DNA of 64,000 nucleotides, taken from the NCBI GenBank assembly GCA_025929535.1, contig JAICLZ010000009.1, positions 16,132 through 80,131 on the forward strand, given 5' to 3'. The notes below the pieces were generated by a model. It did no database searches, was not told where the DNA came from, and saw nothing but the letters and a program-made list of their open reading frames with translations. The number at the start of each line of letters is the position of its first letter. Within the stretch, counting starts at the first letter, position 1. Both the position numbers and the translations under genes were made by a program. Shown here piece after piece: positions 51,123 to 61,146 of the stretch. The DNA comes from Gemmatimonadaceae bacterium. GTDB taxonomy: Bacteria; Gemmatimonadota; Gemmatimonadetes; Gemmatimonadales; Gemmatimonadaceae.

Positions 51123-52203
51123 CCGCCGTCCCGAGCGACGCATCGCGCTCCGTGAAGCGCTGCTCGCCGCGCACCTGGATGCGGTGCTGCTCACCAGTCT
51201 TCCGAACATTCGCTATCTCACGGGCTTCTCCGGCTCCAGCGCGCTGGTGCTCCTCACCGCACGCGAGACGCTCTTCATCACCGACTTCCGCTACGCGACG
51301 CAGGTGCGCGACGAGGTCGGTGATTTCGCTCGCGTCGCCATCGAGCCGGCGAGTCTCTGGACGGGTCTCTGGCAGCTGCTCCCGGAGCTCGCCGGCGTCA
51401 AGCTCGTGGGCTTCGAGTCCGCGCATCTGCTGCACCGTGATTTCGAGCGGCTGCTGAATGCCGGCGCACGATGGCAGTGGCGGCCCACGAGCGATCTGGT
51501 CGAGACGCTGCGCGAACGGAAGGATCCACAGGAGATCGAGCGCATCCAGGAAGCGGCCGACGTCGCGCACCGCGCCCTCGAGCGTACGATCTCGCAGCTG
51601 CGCGCCGGGATGACGGAGCTCGCGATCGCGGGAGTGCTCGAGCAGTCGCTTCGCGCGGAGGGCAGCGAGGGATTTCCGTTCGAGACGATCGTCGCGTCCG
51701 GGCCGCGCTCGGCGCTGCCGCACGCGCGCGCGGCCGATCGCGAGGTTGCCGGCGGCGACTTTCTCCTCATCGACTACGGCGCGATCGTGGGTGGCTATTG
51801 CTCGGACGTGACGCGCACGTTCGTGATCGGCCGCGCGTCCGATGAGCAGCGTGATGCGTACGACATCGTTCGCGGCGCGAACGCGCATGCGTCGGCGAAC
51901 GTACGAGCGGGAATGTCGGGTCGAGATGCCGATGCGCTGGCCAGGCAGTACATTGAACAGCGCGGCCAGGGCGACGCGTTCGGACACAGCCTCGGCCACG
52001 GCATCGGTCTGGAAGTGCACGAAGCACCCCGATTGTCGAAGACCGCGGAGGCGCCGCTGCCCGCTCAGGCGGTCGTCACGATCGAGCCAGGTATCTATCG
52101 GGCCGGCTGGGGCGGCGTACGCATCGAGGATGATGTGGTGCTCGACCCTGCAGGACCCCGTTTACTGACGTCGTTTCCGCGCGACCTGATGGAAATCGCG
52201 TGA
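51115..52203 (+). CDS. M24-family Xaa-Pro aminopeptidase
   Basis: 362-residue dinuclear metalloaminopeptidase removing residues before proline. The five metal ligands are all present: Asp220 in LIDYGAIVGG, Asp231 in CSDVTRTF, His295 in SLGHGIGLEVH, Glu324 in TIEPGIY and Glu338 in RIEDDVV. The N-terminal creatinase-like domain starts with REALLAAHLDAVLLTSLPNIRYLTGF. The GTG at 51115 lies inside aroQ. Prolidase (PepQ) is the near alternative. Confidence 0.92.
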   Translation: MADRRPERRIALREALLAAHLDAVLLTSLPNIRYLTGFSGSSALVLLTARETLFITDFRYATQVRDEVGDFARVAIEPASLWTGLWQLLPELAGVKLVGFESAHLLHRDFERLLNAGARWQWRPTSDLVETLRERKDPQEIERIQEAADVAHRALERTISQLRAGMTELAIAGVLEQSLRAEGSEGFPFETIVASGPRSALPHARAADREVAGGDFLLIDYGAIVGGYCSDVTRTFVIGRASDEQRDAYDIVRGANAHASANVRAGMSGRDADALARQYIEQRGQGDAFGHSLGHGIGLEVHEAPRLSKTAEAPLPAQAVVTIEPGIYRAGWGGVRIEDDVVLDPAGPRLLTSFPRDLMEIA

Positions 52204-52234
52204 CGAGCACGCGAGCGATCACCCGAATCGGACT

Positions 52235-52741
52235 ATGATCGACTTACGCTACGTAAAGAAGATCGTCGAGCTGCTCGACGGTTCATCGGTCGACTCGATC
52301 GAGATCTCGACGGACAAGGGAATGAAGCTGCGCATCTCCAAGACCCCGCAACAGCGCGGAGCCATGGTGACGCCGGCCGTCCCGCTTCCGGCGATCATCC
52401 CCCAGGCGGTTACGAACAGCCGACTTACACCGTCGGAAGGGGTACCCCTCTCGGCCGAAGAAGAGGGATCCGCCAAGGTGGAAGCCCCGAAGGCGAAGCT
52501 GCTGGAAGTGAAGTCGCCCATGGTGGGCACCTTCTACCGCTCGCCGGAGCCCGGGATCCCGCCGTACGTCGTGGAGGGGGCTCGCGTCGAGAAAGGGCAG
52601 ATTCTCTGCATCATCGAGGCGATGAAGATCATGAACGAGATCGAGTCCGAATACTCGGGCGTGGTGCGCGAGGTCCTCGTGGCGGACGCGCATCCGGTCG
52701 AGTACGGGCAGGTCCTCTTCCGTGTCGACCCGAATGGCTAA
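52235..52741 (+). CDS. accB: Biotin carboxyl carrier protein of acetyl-CoA carboxylase
   Basis: 168-residue carrier. The C-terminal biotinyl domain has EAMKIMNEIESE with biotinylated Lys131 and KSPMVGTFYRSPEPG with the protruding thumb loop. An N-terminal helical region (about 1-35) docks to the carboxylase, and a Pro/Ala linker joins them. It supplies carboxyl groups for malonyl-CoA. Its TAA overlaps the pilT start by eight bases, and accC follows pilT rather than accB. Confidence 0.96.
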   Translation: MIDLRYVKKIVELLDGSSVDSIEISTDKGMKLRISKTPQQRGAMVTPAVPLPAIIPQAVTNSRLTPSEGVPLSAEEEGSAKVEAPKAKLLEVKSPMVGTFYRSPEPGIPPYVVEGARVEKGQILCIIEAMKIMNEIESEYSGVVREVLVADAHPVEYGQVLFRVDPNG

Positions 52742-53954
52742 TCCGACAGTTCTGCCGAAGACGACCGAAACTCCATCGACGCCCACGCCGCGTGTGCCGG
52801 CGCAGGTGGACATTCCGGTTCCCGCCGCAAACGCCACGTTCAACTTCAAGGCGGTGCTGCAGCGGATGATTCAGCAGAATGCGTCCGACGTGCATCTCAA
52901 GGTGGGTCGGCCTCCCGTGCTCCGCGTCAACGGCGACCTGATGACGCTCGAGCTGCCGCCGCTCAAGCCGGAGGATCTGAAGTCGCTGGCCGAGCAGATC
53001 ATGACGCCCAAGCAGGTAAAGGAGTTCGCGGAGGCGAAGGAGGCCGACTTCGCGATCGGTGTTCCGGGCATCGGGCGCTTTCGCGTGAACGTCTACCAGC
53101 AGCGCGGCACCATCGCGTACGCCATGCGCGCCGTGCCGTATCAGGTGAAGACGGCGACCGAGCTCAATCTGCCGAAGATCGTCGAGGACATCGCGCTGCG
53201 CCCGCGCGGGCTCGTGCTCGTCACGGGCGTCACGGGATCGGGAAAGTCCACCGCGCTCGCGGCGATGCTGCAGCACATCAACGACAAGCGCCACGCGAAC
53301 GTGATCACGATCGAGGACCCGATCGAGTTCCTCCATCGCGACATCAACTCGAGCATCAATCAGCGCGAGGTCGGCGCGGATACGGGCAGCTTCGGCGTCG
53401 CGCTTCGCCGCGTGCTCAGACAGGACCCGGACGTCATCCTGATCGGCGAGATTCGAGACACCGAAACGCTCGAGGTCGCGCTCAAGGCGGCGGACACGGG
53501 GCACCTCGTTTTCTCGACGCTCCACACCACGGACGCGACGCAGACGATCAATCGCGTGCTTTCCTTCTACGCGCCGCACCAGCAGAACGAGGTGCGCTTC
53601 ACGCTCGCGAGCGCGCTCGCCGCGGTCATCTCGCTGCGTCTCGTGCCCCGGTCGGACAAACCCGGTCGCATTCCCGCGGTCGAGATTCTGATCAACACCG
53701 CAGCCGTGCGCGATCAGATTCGCGACATGACGAAATCGCTCGACATTCCGGATCTCATCAAGGAAGGCACGGTGCAGTACGGCATGCAGAGCTTCGATCA
53801 GTCGCTCATGCAATGGTACACGCGTGGTGTCATTACCTACGAGAACGCGTTATTCTTCGCCACCAACCCGAGCGAGCTTGCGCTCCGTGCGCAGGGTGTC
53901 GAGGGATCCAGCGACACGAGTTGGGACGACTTTCAACGCGATGGCGATGGCTGA
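52734..53954 (+). CDS. pilT: Type IV pilus retraction ATPase PilT-like
   Basis: 406-residue secretion/retraction ATPase. Walker A GVTGSGK is at 165-171, the Asp box is in TIEDPIEFLHRD, Walker B in DPDVILIGEIRD, and the His box in FSTLHTTDATQTINR. The N-terminal PAS-like domain begins MIQQNASDVHLKVGRPP. The last residues are more divergent than in proteobacterial PilT. No other pilus gene is near. The ATG sits inside accB, so it is co-translated with the fatty-acid genes, which is unusual. Confidence 0.92.
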   Translation: MANPTVLPKTTETPSTPTPRVPAQVDIPVPAANATFNFKAVLQRMIQQNASDVHLKVGRPPVLRVNGDLMTLELPPLKPEDLKSLAEQIMTPKQVKEFAEAKEADFAIGVPGIGRFRVNVYQQRGTIAYAMRAVPYQVKTATELNLPKIVEDIALRPRGLVLVTGVTGSGKSTALAAMLQHINDKRHANVITIEDPIEFLHRDINSSINQREVGADTGSFGVALRRVLRQDPDVILIGEIRDTETLEVALKAADTGHLVFSTLHTTDATQTINRVLSFYAPHQQNEVRFTLASALAAVISLRLVPRSDKPGRIPAVEILINTAAVRDQIRDMTKSLDIPDLIKEGTVQYGMQSFDQSLMQWYTRGVITYENALFFATNPSELALRAQGVEGSSDTSWDDFQRDGDG

Positions 53955-53999
53955 CAGCACGGCTGGCCAGTCTCGCCGCCACGCCGGGTACACCAACTG

Positions 54000-55352
54000 A
54001 TGTTCAAGAAAGTTCTGATCGCCAATCGCGGCGAGATCGCGCTTCGCATCATCCGCGCGTGCCGCGAGCTCGACATTCAGACGGTGGCCGTCTACTCCGA
54101 AGCAGATCGCGAGTCGCTCCACGTCCGCTTCGCCGACGATGACGTCTGCATCGGCCCGGCGCCGGCGCGTGAGTCCTATCTGAAGATCCCGCGCCTGATC
54201 GCGGCAGCGGAGATCACCGGCGCGGATGCGATCCATCCCGGCTATGGCTTTCTGGCCGAGAACGCGGAATTCGCGGAGACGTGCGCCGCGTCCAACATCA
54301 CCTTCATCGGACCCACGGCGGAGCAGATCCGGCTGATGGGTGACAAGGCCACCGCGCGGCGCACGATGGCCGACGTGGGCGTACCGATCGTGCCCGGGAC
54401 GCCGGGACCGGTGGAGGATGCGGACGAGGCGCTGGGCTTTGCGCGCGAGATCGGCTTTCCGGTGATCATCAAGGCGGCTGCGGGCGGCGGCGGGAAGGGG
54501 ATGCGCGTCGCGAACGATGCGGACGATTTCGCGCGCGCCTTCCAGCTCGCGCGATCCGAGGCACTCTCCGCGTTCGGCAGCGGCGATGTGTACGTCGAGA
54601 AATATCTCGCACGTCCCCGGCACATCGAGTTTCAGATTCTCGGCGACTCGCACGGCAACGTGATTCATCTGGGAGAGCGCGACTGCTCGGTGCAGCGCCG
54701 CCACCAGAAGCTGATCGAGGAGGCGCCGAGTCCGGCGATGACGCCGGAGCTGCGGCAGCGCATGGGCGACGATGCGGTGCGCGGTGCGAAGGCCATCGAC
54801 TACGTGGGCGCGGGCACGATCGAGATGCTGCTCGACACCGATGGCTCGTACTACTTCATGGAGATGAACACGCGCATCCAGGTGGAGCATCCCGTCACGG
54901 AGATGATCACCGGGGTCGATCTCGTGAAGGAGCAGATTCGCGTCGCGGCCGGCGAGCGGCTGTCGGTGAGTGGTCTTCCGCCGCTGCGCGGGCACGTGAT
55001 CGAGGTACGCGTGAACGCCGAGGACCCGGCGCGCAACTTCCAGCCGTCTCCGGGGCGCATCGAGGTCTTCAACCCGCCGGGCGGCCCGGGCGTACGCGTC
55101 GATACGCACATCTATACTGGCTACACGGTGCCGCCGTATTACGATTCACTGCTGGCCAAGTTGATCTGTCAGGGCGGCACGCGGATGGAAGCGATCAAGC
55201 GCATGCAGATCGCCCTCGACTCGTTCATCGTCGAGGGCGTCACCACCACCGTTCCGTTTCTCGGCCGCGTGATGCAGAATCCGCGCTTTCAGGCGGGTGA
55301 AGTGGACACGAAATTTCTGGAGCGCGAGAGCGATCTGCTGCGGGAGCCGTAA
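54000..55352 (+). CDS. accC: Acetyl-CoA carboxylase biotin carboxylase subunit
   Basis: 450-residue ATP-grasp enzyme that carboxylates the biotin of AccB. The N-terminal [20 protein letters not shown] and [20 protein letters not shown], the glycine-rich ATP loop [15 protein letters not shown], the [18 protein letters not shown] region, and the catalytic [17 protein letters not shown] (Glu/Asn/Arg) are complete. It starts 45 bp after pilT, and its stop overlaps comB by one base. Confidence 0.97.
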   Translation: MFKKVLIANRGEIALRIIRACRELDIQTVAVYSEADRESLHVRFADDDVCIGPAPARESYLKIPRLIAAAEITGADAIHPGYGFLAENAEFAETCAASNITFIGPTAEQIRLMGDKATARRTMADVGVPIVPGTPGPVEDADEALGFAREIGFPVIIKAAAGGGGKGMRVANDADDFARAFQLARSEALSAFGSGDVYVEKYLARPRHIEFQILGDSHGNVIHLGERDCSVQRRHQKLIEEAPSPAMTPELRQRMGDDAVRGAKAIDYVGAGTIEMLLDTDGSYYFMEMNTRIQVEHPVTEMITGVDLVKEQIRVAAGERLSVSGLPPLRGHVIEVRVNAEDPARNFQPSPGRIEVFNPPGGPGVRVDTHIYTGYTVPPYYDSLLAKLICQGGTRMEAIKRMQIALDSFIVEGVTTTVPFLGRVMQNPRFQAGEVDTKFLERESDLLREP

Positions 55353-56098
55353 TGCGCATTGACGTAGTCTTTGGGCCCACCACCGCCACGCCCGCGCTCA
55401 TTGCGGGGCGCGTCGTCGCGGTGATCGACGTGCTGCGTGCATCCACGAGCATCGCCGTCGCGCTCGGAAATGGCGCGCGAAACATCGTTCCCCTCGAGAG
55501 CGCCGACGAGGTCATCACCCGCGCGAAGCAGTTCGCCAAAGGCGAGGTACGCCTCGCGGGCGAGCGGAAGATGCTGATGGTCCCGGGCTTCGATCTCGGA
55601 AACTCTCCGGCCGACTTCACCCGCGATGCGGTAGAGGGGAAGACGGTGCTGCTCACGACCACGAACGGCACCGCGGCCATGGTCGGGTTGCAGGGCGCGC
55701 GCGATGTGGTGGTCGCCTCCTACGTCAATCTCGAGGCGGTTGCGGTGCTCATGCGCACCGCCGCGCGCGCGGGAACGGACATCACGCTGATCTGCGCTGG
55801 CCGCGAGAAGCTGTTCTCGCTCGAGGACGCCGCGTGCGCCGGCCGCTACGTTCGCGCGGTCACGAAGCGGCTCGCGGACGTAGAGCTGGGCGACGGCGCC
55901 TTCGCCGCCGCGGTGCTCGACCGCAAATACGCCGACCGCCTCGATCTGCTCTTCGCGGATTCCGAAGCGGGGAAGGCACTCGCGGAGGCGGGATTCGGCA
56001 AGGATCTCGAGGAATGCGCGAAGATCGACTCGTGCCCCGTGATCCCGATTTTCCAGGATCGGCAGATCACGCTGCTGGGTCCGGACCGGGAGCGATAG
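55352..56098 (+). CDS. comB: 2-phosphosulfolactate phosphatase-like protein (ComB family)
   Basis: 248 residues. VIDVLRASTSIAVALGNGARNIVPL, the GERKMLMVPGFDLGNSPADF block and TTTNGTAAM are ComB family blocks. The characterised archaeal enzyme dephosphorylates 2-phosphosulfolactate in coenzyme M synthesis. Many bacteria carry the gene without that pathway, and no other coenzyme M gene is visible here. The substrate is therefore uncertain. It sits between accC and ftsK with a one-base overlap on the left and 5 bp on the right. Confidence 0.85.
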   Translation: MRIDVVFGPTTATPALIAGRVVAVIDVLRASTSIAVALGNGARNIVPLESADEVITRAKQFAKGEVRLAGERKMLMVPGFDLGNSPADFTRDAVEGKTVLLTTTNGTAAMVGLQGARDVVVASYVNLEAVAVLMRTAARAGTDITLICAGREKLFSLEDAACAGRYVRAVTKRLADVELGDGAFAAAVLDRKYADRLDLLFADSEAGKALAEAGFGKDLEECAKIDSCPVIPIFQDRQITLLGPDRER

Positions 56099-56103
56099 GC
56101 TCG

Positions 56104-58449
56104 ATGGCCGAAGGGCAGCTCAACCGGGAGCTCGTCGGCGTGGTCCTGCTGGTCTTCGCGCTGTTCCTCGCCGCCACGATTCTGGTGGGTGGAGGATCGC
56201 CCCTCGCGGGCGCTGGGGGCGACGTACACGGCCTCATGGGACCCGTGGGCTCGTGGCTCCGCCACTGGATGCTCGGCGTGCTCGGCCTTCCGGCAACACT
56301 GCTGCTGCCGCTGGTTCCCGCGGTGCACGCGCTCCGGCTCTTCGGCCGGATGCGCTCGGACACCGATCGCTCGTGGATGCTCTTTCTCGCGGGACTCGTG
56401 CTGCTCGTGCCGATCGCGTGCGCGCTCGCCGTCGAGCAGGGCGCGCGCACCGTGTCCGCGGCTGATGGGCTCTGGGGATCGTTCGTCGCCTACTACCTGT
56501 ACGCGTTCTTCGGGCCCGTGGGCGCGTGGCTCGTGGTGTCGATGCTCCTGTGCGCGCTCACGGTGCTCACGCTCGCGTGGAACCCGATCCGTGTACTGAT
56601 CGGCGTCCGCGTGCAGCACGTCCGGGTGTTCGAGCCCGTGGCCGCCGAAGCGCGCGCGAAGGGACGAAAGAAGCGCAAGGGGATCGACGCCGTGGAGGTG
56701 CCCGCCGCGCTTCTCGAGCCTCCCCCGGAGGAGATGCCGCAGATCGATCCCGCGCTCATGCAGGCCAGCGCGGGCGACATCGCGGACGATGGCGCCAAGG
56801 GAAAGAAGAGAAAGAAGAGTCGCGCGGAGCTTTCGGTCGAGCAGGACGAGCGCATCGCTGCCGCGATCGACGCGACCGATGAGGGCTCGCTCGGCGACGA
56901 CGAGCTGCCTCCGCCCGAGCTGCTCACCCCTGCGGAGCCGCGCAACGTGGAGCTCGGGAGGAAGGATCTCGACGCGATGGGCGTGAAGCTCGTCGACGCG
57001 CTGCGCACCTTCCGCGTGGAAGCCGAGATCACCGGCCGCACGACCGGCCCCGTGGTGACGCAGTTCGAGGTCGAGCCCGCGCCCGGCGTGAAGGTGCGGC
57101 AGATCGCGAATCTCTCCAACGATCTCGCGCTCGCGATGCGCGCCGCGAGCATTCGCATCGTTGCGCCGATTCCTGGGCGCGGCGCGGTCGGAGTAGAAGT
57201 TCCGAATCCCACCTCCGAGATCGTCGCCTTTCGCGAGCTGATCGAGTCCTCGGAGTTCAAGACCCGCGTGGCCGCCCTTCCGATAGCGCTCGGCAAGGAT
57301 CTCGAAGGCAAGCCCGTGATCGCGGATCTCGCGAAGATGCCGCACCTGCTCATCGCCGGTGCGACCGGATCCGGCAAGTCCGTGTGCGTGAACACGATCA
57401 TCACGAGCCTCATCTACAAGCACACGCCGAAGACGCTGCGCTTTCTGATGGTCGATCCGAAGATGGTCGAGCTGTCGGTGTACAACACGCTCCCGCACCT
57501 GCGGCACAAGGTGATCACGGACAGCCGTGATGCCGCCTCCGTGCTGAAGTGGGCCGAGATGGAGATGCAGGAACGCTACGAGCTGCTGGCCGCCAACGGC
57601 TGCCGCAACATTCAGGACTTCAATCGCCGACTGAAGAGCGGCGAGAAGCTCAAGGTGCCGAAGCAGAAGGATGTCGCGTTCGAGAGCACCGAGTACACGG
57701 GCAAGCATCTTCCGTACATCGTGGTCGTGATCGACGAGCTGGCGGACCTCATGATGACCGTGCAGGGCGAGGTCGAGCCGCCGCTCGCGCGGCTCGCGCA
57801 GAAGGCGCGCGCGATCGGCATCCACCTGCTGCTCGCGACGCAGCGGCCGAGCGTCAACGTCATCACGGGATTGATCAAGGCGAACTTCCCGAGTCGCATT
57901 GCGTTCCGCGTTGCGTCGCAGGTGGACAGCCGCACGATCATCGACGGCATGGGCGCGGAGTCGCTCCTCGGCAACGGCGACATGCTCTTCATTCCGCCGG
58001 GGAAATCGGAGGCCGCGCGGCTGCAGGGCGCGTATATTTCCTCCGAGGACACCGAAGAGCTGATGAAGTGGTACGAAGGACAGAAAGAGAAGCGCAAACA
58101 GGTGTTCGAGGCCCAGGGACTGATCGTCGAGGAGCTGGTGTCGTACGAGCCGGACATTCTCGAGGAGATGCGGAAGCGCGAGGCTGCCTCGAGCGGCGAG
58201 CCCGCGGATGCGGAGATCGCGGGCGAGCGCGACAAGCTCTTTCGCGAGGCGGCGGAAGTGGTGGTGCAGAATCAGCTCGGCTCCACCTCGCTGCTCCAGC
58301 GCCGGCTCAAGGTGGGCTACGGGCGCGCGGCGCGCATCATCGACCAGCTGCAGGACGCGGGGATACTCGGCCCGGCAGATGGATCCAAGGCGCGCGACGT
58401 GCTCGTAGGACTCGATGACATCGATCGTATCTGCGGCCCTGCGAGCTAG
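56104..58449 (+). CDS. ftsK: DNA translocase FtsK/SpoIIIE
   Basis: 781-residue motor that pumps chromosomal DNA at the division septum. Four N-terminal TM helices span about residues 8-150. A charged linker with Lys/Arg-rich patches follows to about 275, then the motor. Walker A GATGSGKS is at 419-426, the VVVIDELADLMM Walker B block follows, and QRPSVNVITGLIKANFP is a family motif. The C-terminal winged-helix gamma domain (GSTSLLQRRLKVGYGRAARIIDQL) reads KOPS-type polarity sequences. The ATG at 56104 follows comB by 5 bp; earlier in-frame codons overlap comB and are not conserved. Confidence 0.96.
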   Translation: MAEGQLNRELVGVVLLVFALFLAATILVGGGSPLAGAGGDVHGLMGPVGSWLRHWMLGVLGLPATLLLPLVPAVHALRLFGRMRSDTDRSWMLFLAGLVLLVPIACALAVEQGARTVSAADGLWGSFVAYYLYAFFGPVGAWLVVSMLLCALTVLTLAWNPIRVLIGVRVQHVRVFEPVAAEARAKGRKKRKGIDAVEVPAALLEPPPEEMPQIDPALMQASAGDIADDGAKGKKRKKSRAELSVEQDERIAAAIDATDEGSLGDDELPPPELLTPAEPRNVELGRKDLDAMGVKLVDALRTFRVEAEITGRTTGPVVTQFEVEPAPGVKVRQIANLSNDLALAMRAASIRIVAPIPGRGAVGVEVPNPTSEIVAFRELIESSEFKTRVAALPIALGKDLEGKPVIADLAKMPHLLIAGATGSGKSVCVNTIITSLIYKHTPKTLRFLMVDPKMVELSVYNTLPHLRHKVITDSRDAASVLKWAEMEMQERYELLAANGCRNIQDFNRRLKSGEKLKVPKQKDVAFESTEYTGKHLPYIVVVIDELADLMMTVQGEVEPPLARLAQKARAIGIHLLLATQRPSVNVITGLIKANFPSRIAFRVASQVDSRTIIDGMGAESLLGNGDMLFIPPGKSEAARLQGAYISSEDTEELMKWYEGQKEKRKQVFEAQGLIVEELVSYEPDILEEMRKREAASSGEPADAEIAGERDKLFREAAEVVVQNQLGSTSLLQRRLKVGYGRAARIIDQLQDAGILGPADGSKARDVLVGLDDIDRICGPAS

Positions 58450-58486
58450 CGCGCGGGCCGAGTGGTTTGAAACCGTGGAGGAAATC

Positions 58487-59323
58487 GTGAAGGGACTGCG
58501 TCATTCCGTTGGGGGTGTTGCATTCGCGTTTGCGGGCGTGCTCGGGGCGTGCTCGCACCGGGCGAGGCCGGAGACCGCTGCCGCACCGGCTGCGACTGCG
58601 GATACGGGGACGGCAACGGCCACGGCAACGGCATCGTCCGCTGCGCCACTCGTCACGCCCGCCAACGTGAAGCTCAAGCCGTCGAAGATCACGTACCTCG
58701 CCCGGATCTTCTCGCAGGGGCAGGCGCACAAGCTCGGCTGGCGCACGCTCGAGTTGTCCGAGACCACGTACGACGGCAACCCAGTGTGGCTGCTCGCGGA
58801 GTCGCGCAAGGTGAACACCGTGGAGCTCGCCGAGTCGCTCTACGTGGCGAAGGTGAGTCTCGAGCCCGTGCATCGCGTGGTGCACACGGCGGACATGGAC
58901 ATCACGACGCACTACACGCGCGACAGCATCCTCACGAGCTTCGAGGGCGACAGTGGCGGCGGCGTGACGGTGGCGGTGCCGAACGAGCGCAATCTCGTCG
59001 GCAACATCTACTGGATCGAGCCGCTGCTCGCGTCGCTGCCGCTCGGGCCGGGGTGGAAGGGAACGGCGACCACGGTGTTCGTCGGCCCGCACGATCACGC
59101 CCGCGTCGCCATGCAGCTCGCCGTGATCGGGGAGGACAGCGTGCAGGTGCCCGACGGAACCTTCGACTGCTGGAAGCTCGCGCTGCAGGTGGGCCAGACG
59201 GAGGAGCACCTGTGGGTGCGGAAGGCGGATCGCGTGATGCTCAAGGAGGACACGCCGGTGGCCGGGATTGCGGCGGCGAAGGTCGAGCTGCTGATCGGGG
59301 AAGGGCAGACGCCCAAGCTGTGA
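58487..59323 (+). CDS. Hypothetical lipoprotein, DUF3108-like
   Basis: 278 residues. The signal peptide ends in lipobox GVLGAC with Cys22. A short Thr/Ala-rich linker (TATATATASSAAP) follows, built from ACGGCAACGG-type repeats in the DNA. The body is beta-rich. Strings such as SKITYLARIFSQGQAHKLGWRTLEL and WVRKADRVMLKED suggest a DUF3108-like barrel, a family of outer-membrane or periplasmic proteins of unknown role. The GTG start has GGAGGA five bases upstream. A terminator follows the stop. Confidence 0.7.
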   Translation: MKGLRHSVGGVAFAFAGVLGACSHRARPETAAAPAATADTGTATATATASSAAPLVTPANVKLKPSKITYLARIFSQGQAHKLGWRTLELSETTYDGNPVWLLAESRKVNTVELAESLYVAKVSLEPVHRVVHTADMDITTHYTRDSILTSFEGDSGGGVTVAVPNERNLVGNIYWIEPLLASLPLGPGWKGTATTVFVGPHDHARVAMQLAVIGEDSVQVPDGTFDCWKLALQVGQTEEHLWVRKADRVMLKEDTPVAGIAAAKVELLIGEGQTPKL

Positions 59324-59374
59324 TCGGCTGACCGTCCGGCGGGTGCGCCCGCGGGATGAGGAGAGAAATGGATC

Positions 59375-59407
59375 GATGCGGGCGTCCGGGAGGGCGCCCG
59401 CATCTTT
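59375..59407 (+). terminator. Terminator after the DUF3108-like gene
   Basis: GATGCGGGCG (59375-59384) pairs perfectly with CGCCCGCATC (59395-59404) around a 10-base loop and is followed by TTT. The short T-run makes it moderate in strength. It ends seven bases before the yraN-like ATG. Confidence 0.7.
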
Positions 59408-59413
59408 GCGTTC

Positions 59414-59788
59414 ATGACGGCGGCGTCTCAGATGCTGGGCGAGAAAGGTGAGCGAATCGCCGAGGCGTGGCTGGTTCGAGAGGGGTGGCGGATCCTGGAC
59501 CGGCGGTTCCGGAGTGGCCACCGTGACCTTGACCTCGTAGCGGAGCGGAGCGGGGTAGTGGCGTTTGTGGAGGTCAAGGCGCGGCGTGGCAAGACGTTTG
59601 GGCATCCGGTGGAAGCCGTGAACTGGCGCAAGCAGCGAGAGCTGACGCGTTCGGCGTCGGTGTGGATCGCGCGGTTCGGGGGCGCAAAACAGTCGTTTCG
59701 GTTCGATGTGATCGGAGTGCTGATTGACGAGTCCGGTACTCGAATTCGGCACGTCGAGAACGCGTTCACCGCAAAACGGAGCGGTTGA
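59414..59788 (+). CDS. YraN-family putative endonuclease (UPF0102)
   Basis: 124 residues. The restriction-endonuclease-like core reads [24 protein letters not shown], then [11 protein letters not shown] with the Asp of the usual GEIDLI position, and [10 protein letters not shown] with the E-x-K pair. YraN proteins have a nuclease-like fold of unproven function. The start is supported by position: the terminator ends just before it. The recA promoter overlaps its 3' end. Confidence 0.9.
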   Translation: MTAASQMLGEKGERIAEAWLVREGWRILDRRFRSGHRDLDLVAERSGVVAFVEVKARRGKTFGHPVEAVNWRKQRELTRSASVWIARFGGAKQSFRFDVIGVLIDESGTRIRHVENAFTAKRSG

Positions 59789-59813
59789 CAGGCGGGGAGG
59801 GGTTTCGTATTTT
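59785..59813 (+). promoter_or_regulatory. Consensus-like sigma70 promoter of recA
   Basis: TTGACA (59785-59790, perfect -35), a 17-base spacer and TATTTT (59808-59813) lie at the very end of the yraN-like gene. The predicted leader before the recA ATG at 59910 is about 90 bases. No clear LexA-type dyad is seen in it. Confidence 0.75.
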
Positions 59814-59909
59814 GTTCGGGGTGTAGGAATGGGTCGTCGCGGCGATAGATTTTCTAGCGCCGGGCCAGATTCGGTAGTCTCACGATATCACCACAGGTTG
59901 GGTGACCGC

Positions 59910-60956
<1,047 letters not shown>

Positions 60957-60978
60957 GCAGGCGCACGTCGGCGAAATC

Positions 60979-61049
60979 GTGCCGAAGGGCGAGGTGGAGT
61001 GGCGAAGGCACCCGGAAACTGTCTTCGTCGCACCCTTCCCCTTCGGCAC
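60979..61049 (+). repeat. Strong inverted repeat between recA and recX
   Basis: GTGCCGAAGGG (60979-60989) is perfectly complementary to CCCTTCGGCAC (61039-61049). Inside, a second imperfect stem can form between about 60993-61008 and 61023-61035. The structure starts 23 bp after the recA stop and lacks a T-run, so it may modulate read-through or mRNA stability rather than terminate outright. Confidence 0.6.
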
Positions 61050-61146
61050 TTCGTGCATCCAGGTCCTGGTTGCTGTCCGTCACTGTCGCATCTCGACGAG
61101 TTGACACCCCGCCCGCCCGATCACGGTTGTTCATCCTGGACCCTGC

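Noticed and set aside
59785..59909. LexA box in front of recA
   Set aside because: I looked for GTTC/GAAC-type dyads and found no convincing one; SOS control of recA cannot be claimed from this sequence.
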